Assembly (NCBI GenBank): GCA_965224795.1 | Contig: CBDDAE010000001.1 | Coordinates: forward strand, 1 to 64,000 | Length of the DNA: 64,000 nt | Origin: NVTR01 sp036480115 | Lineage (GTDB): Bacteria > Pseudomonadota > Alphaproteobacteria > Rhodobacterales > Rhodobacteraceae | Direction: 5' to 3' | Shown here: positions 8,487 to 16,915 of the stretch, one piece after another | Layout of the letters: every line of letters starts with the position of its first letter | How positions within the stretch are numbered: position 1 is the first letter of the stretch | Position numbers and translations under genes: made by a program | The notes under the pieces: generated by a model | Told to the model about the DNA's origin: nothing | Databases searched by the model: none | Seen by the model: the letters and a program-made list of their open reading frames with translations, nothing else

Positions 8487-9920
8487 ATGAAGCGTGATTT
8501 TTCCATTGGGGTGGCCTGGACGGCGTCCGCCAGCTGGCTTGAACAGGCGGTCGGGGCGGTTACGTTCATGCTGATTGCCCGGCTGATTGGGGTTGAGGCA
8601 TTTGGCGTTGCGGCGCTGGCATTTGCCTTTCTTTTCCTGGGCGAATTTTTGGTACGCGATACAATCGCCGAAGCCATCGTTGAGCGCGAAACCCTGGAAG
8701 ACGGCAGGCTGGAAGCCAGCTTTGTGGTCTTGATCGGGTTTTCCCTGGTTATTATTCTGGCGCTTTTTGCGATTTCAAAACTTACCGCGATACTGTTTGG
8801 CGAACCTGATGTGGCCCGCCTGTTAATGGCCGCCAGCCCGACAATTCTAATGATCGCAATGGCCGGTGTTTCCACCGCCCTGCTAAGGCGACGCATGCAA
8901 TACCGCCTGCTGGCCATTCGCTCGGTTCTGGGGGTCGTTGCCGGGGGCATCGTCGGTGTTACAATGGCGCTAAATGGCTTTGGCGCCTGGAGTCTGGTGG
9001 GACAGCGCCTGGTGCAGATCGGCGTCGACAGCGCCTTTGCGTTTAAGGTGGCTGGTTGGGTGCCCCGGCGCTGGCCAACCCGTTCAGAGTTAGCCCTGCT
9101 GCGCGGCCTTGGTCCAAGGGTGGTGCTTTTGCGCTCTATAACCCTGGTCATTGCCCAAACCCCAACCGTGGTTCTGGGGATATTTTTTGCCCCAAGCGCC
9201 GTTGGCCTGTTTGCCTTCGCCCTGCGTCTGGTGGAGATCGTGACGTTTTTGATTGTCTCGCCGCTTAAGGGGGTTTCACAGTCAGCCTTTGCCGCAATGC
9301 GCCGGCAACACCGCCCGACCGCGCCATTTTTTCTGGGCCTGACAGAGATCACTGCCCTGGCGGCATTTGCAGCCTTCGCCGGGCTGGCTTTGATTGGCGA
9401 ACCAACCATCAGGATCCTGGTGGGGCCGGAATGGGTGGGGGCCAGTGCGGTATTGCCGTTCCTGTGCCTTGCAGGTGCAATTTATGCCCTGACATCAATG
9501 CAGGAATCGTATCTTTTAGCCATCGACCGGGTGAAGGTTTTCACCTCTATGGCATTGCTGGAAGCGGTTGTGGGCCTCGGCCTTATCGCCCTGGCAAGCC
9601 CGTTTGGCCCGGTTGCAATCAGCGCCGCCGTCGCCGGGCGTAGCCTGGCGATTTTCCCCCTGCGCACATTTGCCGCTCTGGCGCCCGAAGCCGTTGCGCC
9701 GGTGCAGATGCTGCGGACCCTGATATCACCGGTTTTGGCTGTGGCGGCAATGTCCGTAACGGTGGCGGTTTGGCGCGCCGCCATGCTGGGGCAGCTAACT
9801 GATTTGATGTTCGTTTTGGGGGCTGTCACCATCGGCATCATCAGTATTTGTCTGCCGCTTTTCCTATGGATGCCAAATACCGTCGCAAATATGCAAACAT
9901 TCATGCAAAAAGAGCCGTAA
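8487..9920 (+). CDS. Oligosaccharide flippase, Wzx / polysaccharide transporter family
   Basis: 477 residues, almost wholly hydrophobic, with about 12-14 membrane segments of the MOP/MATE-like fold. The N-terminus SIGVAWTASASWLEQAVGAVTFMLIARLIGVEAFGV is characteristic of the lipopolysaccharide/exopolysaccharide flippase group (RfbX/WzxC-like). It would turn undecaprenyl-diphosphate-linked repeat units from the cytoplasmic to the periplasmic face. No polymerase (Wzy) or chain-length regulator lies in the window; they may be beyond the left edge. Start ATG at 8487 follows GGTGAG. A long open frame on the opposite strand is only a shadow. Confidence 0.87.
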   Translation: MKRDFSIGVAWTASASWLEQAVGAVTFMLIARLIGVEAFGVAALAFAFLFLGEFLVRDTIAEAIVERETLEDGRLEASFVVLIGFSLVIILALFAISKLTAILFGEPDVARLLMAASPTILMIAMAGVSTALLRRRMQYRLLAIRSVLGVVAGGIVGVTMALNGFGAWSLVGQRLVQIGVDSAFAFKVAGWVPRRWPTRSELALLRGLGPRVVLLRSITLVIAQTPTVVLGIFFAPSAVGLFAFALRLVEIVTFLIVSPLKGVSQSAFAAMRRQHRPTAPFFLGLTEITALAAFAAFAGLALIGEPTIRILVGPEWVGASAVLPFLCLAGAIYALTSMQESYLLAIDRVKVFTSMALLEAVVGLGLIALASPFGPVAISAAVAGRSLAIFPLRTFAALAPEAVAPVQMLRTLISPVLAVAAMSVTVAVWRAAMLGQLTDLMFVLGAVTIGIISICLPLFLWMPNTVANMQTFMQKEP

Positions 9921-10089
9921 TCATCCCCCCATCCGGGCAGTCAGCGGGGCTGGAAAATCAAGGCCACAACAACAATGTAGCCAAAAGCCAAAGACTGGTC
10001 AGGAATCTGCCGGTGGTGCGCGCGCCGCTAGACATATCTTTCACGGGCAATCATCATGCAAGACAGGCAGGGCAGAAGAGGATTCGGGT

Positions 10090-10857
10090 TTGATTTCATG
10101 GTTTAAAAGAAAACTGTTTATGGTGCGCTGGGGCGCGGTTGCACGCAAATGGCCGGTTGAGCGTTTCCTGCCAACGACCGATCTTGATCTGTCACAGGCC
10201 GAGCGCGATGAACTGGCATCCGGCATCCATGGCTGGCGCCAGCTGGTGCCCTGGTATCTGGCCCGGTTTGAAAGCAGCAAAAACCCGGGGCCGCTATATT
10301 GCTTTGGTGTCGCCCATGGCGGCACGGTGCTGGAACTGCTGAATGGCTTTCACCCGCGCAACATGCAGGTCCCGCATATGCACCTGTTTGATTCATTTGA
10401 AGGCCTGCCCGCCGAACAGACCGGCATTGCCAAACCCCCGGTCTGGGAGCCAGGGGCCTTTGCCGGCTCGCGCGAAAACTTTGATAAAAAAATGCAAACG
10501 CTGGATCTGCCCCGGGATAACTATTCGGTTTATGAGGGCTGGTTTAAAGATACGCTTGAAGCGCGCCTTGTTGATGACGGCACATTTAAACCCGCCGCCT
10601 ATGTCGATATCGATGCTGACCTCTATAACAGCACAATGGATATTCTGGATTTCATGTTCGCGCAAAAACTGATCCGCCCCGGAACCCTTATCGGCTATGA
10701 CGACTGGGGCGACTCTGATCTTTGGACCGCCGGGGAAAGCCGGGCCCATAAGGAAGTTATGGCCAAATACGGGGTGCAATGTGCCCAACTGTTTTCCTGG
10801 GGCGAACCGCCCTTGATCAAAAAGCTTTTTCTGGTCGTCGCCATTGCCGGCAGCTGA
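10090..10857 (+). CDS. TylF/MycF-like SAM-dependent O-methyltransferase
   Basis: 255 residues. The middle matches macrocin-type methyltransferases: FGVAHGGTVLELL (SAM site), HLFDSFEGLP, then AYVDIDADLYNSTMDIL and GTLIGYDDWG, whose acidic residues bind Mg2+ and the sugar hydroxyls in MycF. It may put a methyl ether on a sugar of the glycan. The start is unusual: TTG at 10090, nine bases after GAAGAGGA; the next in-frame ATG (10120) lacks a good ribosome binding site and would cut only ten residues. It is followed 45 bases later by a sugar epimerase and likely shares its transcript. Confidence 0.75.
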   Translation: MISWFKRKLFMVRWGAVARKWPVERFLPTTDLDLSQAERDELASGIHGWRQLVPWYLARFESSKNPGPLYCFGVAHGGTVLELLNGFHPRNMQVPHMHLFDSFEGLPAEQTGIAKPPVWEPGAFAGSRENFDKKMQTLDLPRDNYSVYEGWFKDTLEARLVDDGTFKPAAYVDIDADLYNSTMDILDFMFAQKLIRPGTLIGYDDWGDSDLWTAGESRAHKEVMAKYGVQCAQLFSWGEPPLIKKLFLVVAIAGS

Positions 10858-10902
10858 CGCCCAGCAGACTAAATAAACCAAGTATTACAAAGGAAATATA
10901 TT

Positions 10903-11937
10903 ATGGACTGGTCTTCAAAAAATGTACTTGTCACCGGCGGGTGCTCTTTCATTGGCTCTCACCTGGTTGAAGGGCTGGTGGCGCGCGGTGCTTCGGTGCG
11001 TGTGGTCGATGACCTTTCAAGTGGCGTTCAGGAAAACATCGTTGACGCCCTGACCAGCGGACGGGTGGAGTTTGAAGAAGCCGACCTGCTGGATCCACGC
11101 ACCGCTGCGCGCGCCGTCAGCGACATGAACGTGGTGTTTCACCTGGCCGCAACCCATGGCGGGCGCGGCTATATCGACACCCATCAGGCCGCGTGCTCTA
11201 CCAATCTGGCGCTGGATGGTATTGTCATCCGCGAAGCGCAGCGCGCCGGTGTTGAACAGCTGACATTTGCGTCGTCGGGCTGTGTATACCCCACCAGCCT
11301 GCAAAGCGATCCCAAGGAAATTCTCTACCTCACCGAAGATCTGGTAAAGCCGCCCTATGAAGCCGATGACCTGTATGGCTGGGCCAAATTGATGGCCGAA
11401 CTGACCCTGAAAGCCTACCATAATGAACTGGGCTTAAAATGCGCCTCGGTGCGCTACTTCACCGCCTACGGCGAACGCTGCCCGGCCAACCACGCTGTGG
11501 TGGCCATGATCGGGCGCGCGTTCCTGCAACAGGATCCCTACGTGGTTTGGGGCACCGGCGAACAGATCCGCAACTGGACCTATGTGTCTGACATTGTCGA
11601 TGGTACCATCCGCGCCGCCGAAAAAATAGAAGACGCCACCGCCGTCAATCTGGGCACCACCGAACGCACCTCGGTGATGCAGGCCGCCCGCATGATACTG
11701 GAACGCTGCAAACACGACGCCACCATCCAGCCGGACCCCTCAAAACCAACCGGACCCTATAACCGTGTCGCCGATAACAGTCTGGCCAAAAAGCTGATGG
11801 GCTGGGAGCCAAAAGTTTCGTTCTCAGACGGGCTTGACCGAACAATCCGCTGGTATTTTGACAGCCATAAACGCGACGTCGTGGCCCAGGATTTCGAAGC
11901 CTCCCTGACCGAGCGTGGCTATGAGAAAACCAGCTAG
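10903..11937 (+). CDS. NAD-dependent nucleotide-sugar epimerase/dehydratase
   Basis: 344 residues, extended SDR. NVLVTGGCSFIGSHLVEGL at the N-terminus binds NAD; FHLAATHGGRGYIDTH is the nucleotide-sugar loop and resembles GDP-mannose 3,5-epimerase-type enzymes; SSGCVYP and YGWAK give the Ser, Tyr and Lys of the active site; RNWTYVSDIVDGTI is the usual C-terminal substrate segment. Start ATG follows AAAGGAAATA. It lies between a methyltransferase and a glycosyltransferase on the same strand. The exact reaction (4-epimerase or 3,5-epimerase) is not resolved. Confidence 0.82.
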   Translation: MDWSSKNVLVTGGCSFIGSHLVEGLVARGASVRVVDDLSSGVQENIVDALTSGRVEFEEADLLDPRTAARAVSDMNVVFHLAATHGGRGYIDTHQAACSTNLALDGIVIREAQRAGVEQLTFASSGCVYPTSLQSDPKEILYLTEDLVKPPYEADDLYGWAKLMAELTLKAYHNELGLKCASVRYFTAYGERCPANHAVVAMIGRAFLQQDPYVVWGTGEQIRNWTYVSDIVDGTIRAAEKIEDATAVNLGTTERTSVMQAARMILERCKHDATIQPDPSKPTGPYNRVADNSLAKKLMGWEPKVSFSDGLDRTIRWYFDSHKRDVVAQDFEASLTERGYEKTS

Positions 11938-11974
11938 TAACAAAGCCACCCCATAAAATCAGAGCGGGACCCCC

Positions 11975-13186
11975 ATGGCCGACAACGCAAAACGCTACCT
12001 GCTCATCTGCAACACATCCGATGGTCTGGTGGCCCAGCTGAACGGCATCATCATTCAGCTGCAACTGGCACGCCGTTTGGGCTATGAACCCATAGTCTAC
12101 CTGCACGAACGCAGCTACATGTTCGGCGGCCCAAACCCGTATTTTGACGCCGGTTTCGGGCCCAATATCTGGGACTATTTCTTTGAACCCATTGGGGTTC
12201 CCCCCGCCCAGTTGCAGGGGCTGATCAAGGCCGGACAGGTCTTTACCCTCACCACCGCCGCAGAACTTGAACGGCTGTACAGGTGGGACCCCGAAAGCTG
12301 GTTCATGAACCCGTTTGGCTATTATCGCAGCGTTGAAAATAAAGCCGATGGCGCCTATCCTACACAGTGGTGGCACGCGCAGCGCGAAAAAGCCCGCCTG
12401 TTTTTGCGCGATGGAACGGTCCAATTCAAACCCTTCATCCAGGATCTGGTAAACCGGTTCGCCGAGCAAAACTTTTCCGACGAAACACTTGGCCTGCAGC
12501 TTCGGGGATCAGACAAATTTGACTTTGGCGTCGGGGCAAATCTGGCACGCAAAGTCCTGCCGCAAGAATATTTTCCCCATATCGATAAATATCTGGCCTC
12601 GCACCCCAAATGCAGCCGCATTTTCGTCGCCACAGACCAGCGCCAATGGGTGGCAGTGCTGGAAAAAGCCTATCCCGGTAAAATCGTTTCCTACTCCGAA
12701 AAATCACTTAGCGATGGCGACGAAAACAGCTTCAATAAATCCGACGAAAAATCCGCCCGCGGCATCGAAGTTTTCGTCGACGTTTTGCTGCTGTCACGCT
12801 GCAACCATATCCTGAAATGCCACTCCGCCGTCGGAGAAATGGCCCTGGTCATTAACCCCAAACTTGAATTCCTGGATCTGAATTACGCAACCCAACCCTA
12901 CGACACAAAAACACACCCCCTGCGCCCGGTATTCGTAACCACCATAAAACTCATAACCGCGCTCTGGAAAAACCGCGCGCAAAACGGCGCAGCACTGGCA
13001 AATGTCGTCGCCCTAAACCATGACCAAATCACCGTCGACAGCCGCAAACCACGAAACCTCAACAACAAACCAAACGTAAACCAAAAAGCCCCAAATCCCC
13101 CCATAACCTCAAAAAGATTCCAAGCAAACACCGCAAATTGGATAAACAACAAATGCGCTGATAAATGCTTCAAATACTTAAAATAA
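11975..13186 (+). CDS. Putative NodZ/O-fucosyltransferase-like glycosyltransferase with a basic, Asn-rich tail
   Basis: 403 residues. The fold hints are those of GT23/GT11/GT65 fucosyltransferases: an N-terminal DGLVAQLNGIIIQLQLARRLG helix, a basic donor loop LGLQLRGSDKF (compare HXRRTDK in NodZ), IFVATDQ, and VDVLLLSRCNHILKCHSAVGEMAL, a C-terminal nucleotide-sugar site. A GDP-6-deoxysugar donor would fit the gmd-rmd pair upstream. The last ~60 residues are odd: a low-complexity tail rich in Asn, Lys and Pro, encoded by A/C-rich DNA with unusual codon use, with no known counterpart. Family assignment is inference from scattered motifs. Confidence 0.55.
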   Translation: MADNAKRYLLICNTSDGLVAQLNGIIIQLQLARRLGYEPIVYLHERSYMFGGPNPYFDAGFGPNIWDYFFEPIGVPPAQLQGLIKAGQVFTLTTAAELERLYRWDPESWFMNPFGYYRSVENKADGAYPTQWWHAQREKARLFLRDGTVQFKPFIQDLVNRFAEQNFSDETLGLQLRGSDKFDFGVGANLARKVLPQEYFPHIDKYLASHPKCSRIFVATDQRQWVAVLEKAYPGKIVSYSEKSLSDGDENSFNKSDEKSARGIEVFVDVLLLSRCNHILKCHSAVGEMALVINPKLEFLDLNYATQPYDTKTHPLRPVFVTTIKLITALWKNRAQNGAALANVVALNHDQITVDSRKPRNLNNKPNVNQKAPNPPITSKRFQANTANWINNKCADKCFKYLK

Positions 13187-13333
13187 AATGTTCAAAATGT
13201 TAGTTATGGAGTTAGGCGACGAACTATTGGCCCATAAGTGACGCACACCACTAAATAATTGCCGCGCTATGACTACCGGCCAAGCCACAAATAGCTATTG
13301 TCTTCTGAAAACTAGATACGCGGACAAAACAGT

Positions 13334-15376
13334 ATGCCCCAAGATCCCCTGGTAATATTTACCCCTTCCGGCAAACGCGGCCATTTTGCGCCCGGAACCC
13401 CTGTGCTGACAGCCGCGCGCCAACTGGGCGTGGATTTGGACAGTGTGTGTGGAGGGCGTGGGATTTGCTCAAAGTGCCAGATCACCCCAAGCTACGGTGA
13501 ATTCCCAAAACATGGGGTGAATGTAGGTAAGAACGCCCTGTCCGACTGGAATTCGGTTGAGGAACGCTATGACGCGATACGCGGCTTGAAAGCCGGCCGC
13601 AGGCTGGGGTGTCAAGCTACTGTCCAGGGCGACGTTGTTATTGATGTGCCGCCCGAAAGTCAGGTGCATAAACAGGTCGTCCGAAAGGCGGCAACAGCGC
13701 GCGATATCACCATGGATCCGGCAACGCGGCTATATTATGTCGAAGTAGATGAGCCGGATATGCACACCCCTACGGGTGATTTTGAACGACTGAAACGAGC
13801 GCTATCCCAGCAATGGGATATTGGTGAACTTCACGCGGAGTTGCCGGTTTTGCGAAAACTTCAACCGACGCTGCGCAAAGGCAAATGGACGGCCACGGTT
13901 GCGCTGTTCAAAGGCCATGACGATACGTATGAGCGGCTGCTGGATATCTGGCCCGGCTATTACGAAGAGCGCCTGTATGGTCTGGCAATTGATCTAGGGT
14001 CCACCACCATAGCGGCACACCTGTGTGATTTAAGAAATGGCTCAGTGTTGGAATCCGCTGGTATCATGAACCCACAGATACGTTTTGGCGAGGACCTGAT
14101 GAGCCGGGTATCTTACGCCATGATGAACCCCGGCGGCGATGTGGAGATGACCACGGAAGTTCGAACAGCCATAAATACCCTGGCAGAAAACATCGCCAGT
14201 GACGCCAAAATTGATGCGGCCCAAATTATGGAGGTAGTTTTTGTCTGCAACCCGGTCATGCACCATCTATTGCTTGGGATTGATCCGGTTGAACTGGGGC
14301 AGGCCCCATTTGCACTGGCCACGTCAAATTCAATATCACTGGAAGCGGCGTCTTTGGCTATGGACGCCATAAATGGGTCAGCGCGGGTCTACATATTGCC
14401 CTGTATTGCCGGTCATGTCGGGGCCGATGCGGCGGCGGTGGCCTTAAGTGAAGAACCCAATAAATCTGACCTATTGACCCTGATCGTTGATGTTGGAACC
14501 AATGCAGAAATCCTGTTGGGGAATAAATCCCGGGTACTGGCTTGTTCATCTCCAACCGGACCTGCGTTTGAAGGCGCTCAAATCAGTTCGGGTCAGCGCG
14601 CTGCCCCCGGTGCCATTGAGCATGTGGAAATTGACCCTGAGACCAAAGAACCTCGCTACCAGGTTGTTGGATCTGAACTTTGGTCGGATGAGCCAGGTTT
14701 TGCTGAGGCGATAGGATCCACAGGCATTACTGGAATTTGCGGTTCCGGAATTATTGAAGTCGTGGCAGAAATGCGTATGGCAGGGCTGTTAGATGCTTCC
14801 GGGCTGATCGGGTCGGCCCAACAGGTTGGTACAGAGCGCGCGATCCCCGAGGGGCGAACCCATGCCTATTTGCTTTGCGAGGCTGGGAAAAACGGCAGCG
14901 CGGCGGTTGCAGTAACACAGGGTGATATTCGCGCCATCCAACTGGCAAAATCCGCGCTTTATGCCGGTGCGCGTCTGTTGATGGATGAAATGGGCGTGGA
15001 CCAGGTCGATCGGGTCGTTTTGGCAGGGGCCTTTGGTGCCCATATTTCAGCCAAACACGCGATGGTTTTGGGAATGATCCCGGATGTACCGCTTGAACAT
15101 GTTAGTTCCGCGGGCAACGCGGCTGGAACCGGCGCGCGCATTGCTCTTTGCAGCAATGCAGCCCGCGCTGAAATAGAAAAAACGGTGCATGAAATCACCA
15201 AAGTCGAAACGGCAATTGAGCCGCGCTTTCAGGAACATTTTATTGCCGCCAATGCCATTCCCCACGCCACTGATCCATTTCCCAATCTTAGCAAGCTGGT
15301 CAGTCTGCCTGACGTTTGGTTTAATGCCGGAAAAGAAGGTGGTTCTGGTGGCCGTCGGAGACGTAGACGCAGTTAA
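13334..15376 (+). CDS. RACo-like corrinoid activation protein (2Fe-2S plus ASKHA domain, DUF4445)
   Basis: 680 residues. An N-terminal 2Fe-2S ferredoxin domain has Cys39, Cys45, Cys48 and Cys93 in the plant-type spacing. A linker and a large ATPase domain follow: YGLAIDLGSTTIAAHLCDL (phosphate-1), LTLIVDVGTNAEILLG (phosphate-2), ITGICGSGIIEVVAEM and VVLAGAFGAHISA. Such proteins use ATP to reduce inactive Co(II) corrinoids of methyltransferase systems. No corrinoid protein or methyltransferase gene is in this window, which is odd. The protein ends in a Gly/Arg run (GGSGGRRRRRRS). The sequence upstream of the ATG has only a weak ribosome binding site (GCGGAC). Confidence 0.85.
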   Translation: MPQDPLVIFTPSGKRGHFAPGTPVLTAARQLGVDLDSVCGGRGICSKCQITPSYGEFPKHGVNVGKNALSDWNSVEERYDAIRGLKAGRRLGCQATVQGDVVIDVPPESQVHKQVVRKAATARDITMDPATRLYYVEVDEPDMHTPTGDFERLKRALSQQWDIGELHAELPVLRKLQPTLRKGKWTATVALFKGHDDTYERLLDIWPGYYEERLYGLAIDLGSTTIAAHLCDLRNGSVLESAGIMNPQIRFGEDLMSRVSYAMMNPGGDVEMTTEVRTAINTLAENIASDAKIDAAQIMEVVFVCNPVMHHLLLGIDPVELGQAPFALATSNSISLEAASLAMDAINGSARVYILPCIAGHVGADAAAVALSEEPNKSDLLTLIVDVGTNAEILLGNKSRVLACSSPTGPAFEGAQISSGQRAAPGAIEHVEIDPETKEPRYQVVGSELWSDEPGFAEAIGSTGITGICGSGIIEVVAEMRMAGLLDASGLIGSAQQVGTERAIPEGRTHAYLLCEAGKNGSAAVAVTQGDIRAIQLAKSALYAGARLLMDEMGVDQVDRVVLAGAFGAHISAKHAMVLGMIPDVPLEHVSSAGNAAGTGARIALCSNAARAEIEKTVHEITKVETAIEPRFQEHFIAANAIPHATDPFPNLSKLVSLPDVWFNAGKEGGSGGRRRRRRS

Positions 15377-15608
15377 AGGAAAACATTGGGTCTGGTGGAA
15401 AAACATAAAACCGCAAAGTTCTATAACCAAATGCAACAATACCTTGCATAAGCCAAGTATTGTTGTTGTCCGTGATACATATTGTTGAAATGTGTAAAAC
15501 AACTACCGTTTGACGGGCTAAATTTCCTATACCAAGCGTACAATTTAGGCAAAACACCTTAAGTCAGTTCAAATCTAGTAATTGGCTTGCTCAACCCGAG
15601 GTCAGACG

Positions 15609-16904
15609 ATGCTAACAGAACTTAGCGTTAAATCCGCCGAACCAACTAAATTTAAAGATTTAGGTGCGCGTGTTTTGGCCGGAGAAGTCGTGGTTATACG
15701 CCAGGCACTACAACAAACCGAACTTATGGATTTGTTGATTGAGGCGACCCATTCCGGCATCAGCAAAAGTGTTGGCCAGCCCGCGTCAAACCAGGCCCGC
15801 AAGGATGGGTTCCACCGCATTCACGAATGGGTCGGGGCAGGGGACATCCCAAGATTAACAGACGCTGTATATGATGAAATTGGCCCCCACGCCCCAGAAT
15901 TCTTAGACAATTTTATGACGACGATGTTCCCGGAAGCGGATAATTTTTACTACGAAGAAAAGCCAAATGTTCGCTTCCACATTCCCTATGATATTGCCGA
16001 GGCGCATAAGAAAGAATTCAACAAATTTGCTAAAGCTCACGGCCAGGGAAAAATCGCGGCCCATGGTCCTCACCGCGATAGCTGGCTGGATTGTCCGTCA
16101 AACGGTATGAACTTATGGTTTGCAGTTGGACGTATTCGCCAAGGCAATGGGCTGACCGTATTTCCCGAAGATTATAAAGGTGCCCACAACTACCAAAAAT
16201 CTGGCAACATTTCAGATGGAGAAAAATTGCACAAAGCCCTGACCTTCGATCTTGAGCCTGGCGATGTGGTAATTTTTCATACCGATCACGTCCACGGTTC
16301 GGTACTGAATCGTCTGAATGAAACCAGATTTGCAATTTCATTCCGCCTATCCTTGGACAAGCCAAAATTTCCAAATCTACATTACCATAGCTATGTACAT
16401 TCAGGGTGGGGCAAAAGTTCTGTATTGCGCGGGGTATCTGGGGTGCCAGCAATGGTACAGTCTAGCTATTTGCGCAGTTTTGCAAAACGACTGCGCAACA
16501 AATTAATTCCATCTTCTGCGCCGGGCGATCCGACCCCTAATTCGGCAGAAATAATTGGCCGAATAGTCGATGATCACATTGAAGTGGCTCTGGCCGACGT
16601 GGCAGTTGGAGATGTGCGCGGTATTTCAGCCGCCCTTTGTGTGGCGCGTTTAAGTGAAACCAAAGTGGTTGCTGTAACGCGCCGTTGCCCACACGCGGGC
16701 GGTGATCTGGCAAATGGTTGGGTCGACGGCGAAAGCATCGTCTGCCCATGGCACAACTTACCGTACAACAGCAAAACCGGACGCTCAGATTGCAAATCCT
16801 TGCCGGCGCTCAAGGTGATAAAAGCGGAAATTTCTGGTGACAGGATACTGGTTTACCCAAAGAGCCCGGTTTTGAACAAAGAATTGGATCAGGCCCTAGC
16901 GTAA
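15609..16904 (+). CDS. Phytanoyl-CoA dioxygenase (PhyH)-like domain fused to a Rieske 2Fe-2S domain
   Basis: 431 residues. Residues ~15-270 form a PhyH-type Fe(II)/2-oxoglutarate dioxygenase: His155-X-Asp157 (HGPHRDSW), the distal His of HTDHVHGS (His229) and Arg240 for 2-oxoglutarate. Residues ~315-420 are a Rieske domain with Cys360-X-His362 and Cys379-X2-His382 separated by 16 residues, flanked by ALCVARL and LPALKVIKAEISGDRI. Rieske domains usually feed ring-hydroxylating oxygenases; a 2-oxoglutarate enzyme does not need one in principle, so the fusion is unusual. ATG at 15609 follows GAGGTCAG; an earlier TTG is unconvincing. Substrate unknown. Confidence 0.8.
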   Translation: MLTELSVKSAEPTKFKDLGARVLAGEVVVIRQALQQTELMDLLIEATHSGISKSVGQPASNQARKDGFHRIHEWVGAGDIPRLTDAVYDEIGPHAPEFLDNFMTTMFPEADNFYYEEKPNVRFHIPYDIAEAHKKEFNKFAKAHGQGKIAAHGPHRDSWLDCPSNGMNLWFAVGRIRQGNGLTVFPEDYKGAHNYQKSGNISDGEKLHKALTFDLEPGDVVIFHTDHVHGSVLNRLNETRFAISFRLSLDKPKFPNLHYHSYVHSGWGKSSVLRGVSGVPAMVQSSYLRSFAKRLRNKLIPSSAPGDPTPNSAEIIGRIVDDHIEVALADVAVGDVRGISAALCVARLSETKVVAVTRRCPHAGGDLANGWVDGESIVCPWHNLPYNSKTGRSDCKSLPALKVIKAEISGDRILVYPKSPVLNKELDQALA

Positions 16905-16915
16905 CCGGCAAACAC

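Noticed and set aside
8402..9409. 335-residue open frame opposite the flippase gene
   Set aside because: Arg/Thr/Ala-rich with no family features; the plus strand encodes a clear flippase. Shadow.
11645..12469. 274-residue minus-strand frame across the epimerase and NodZ-like genes
   Set aside because: It spans the junction of two plus-strand genes and matches nothing; shadow.
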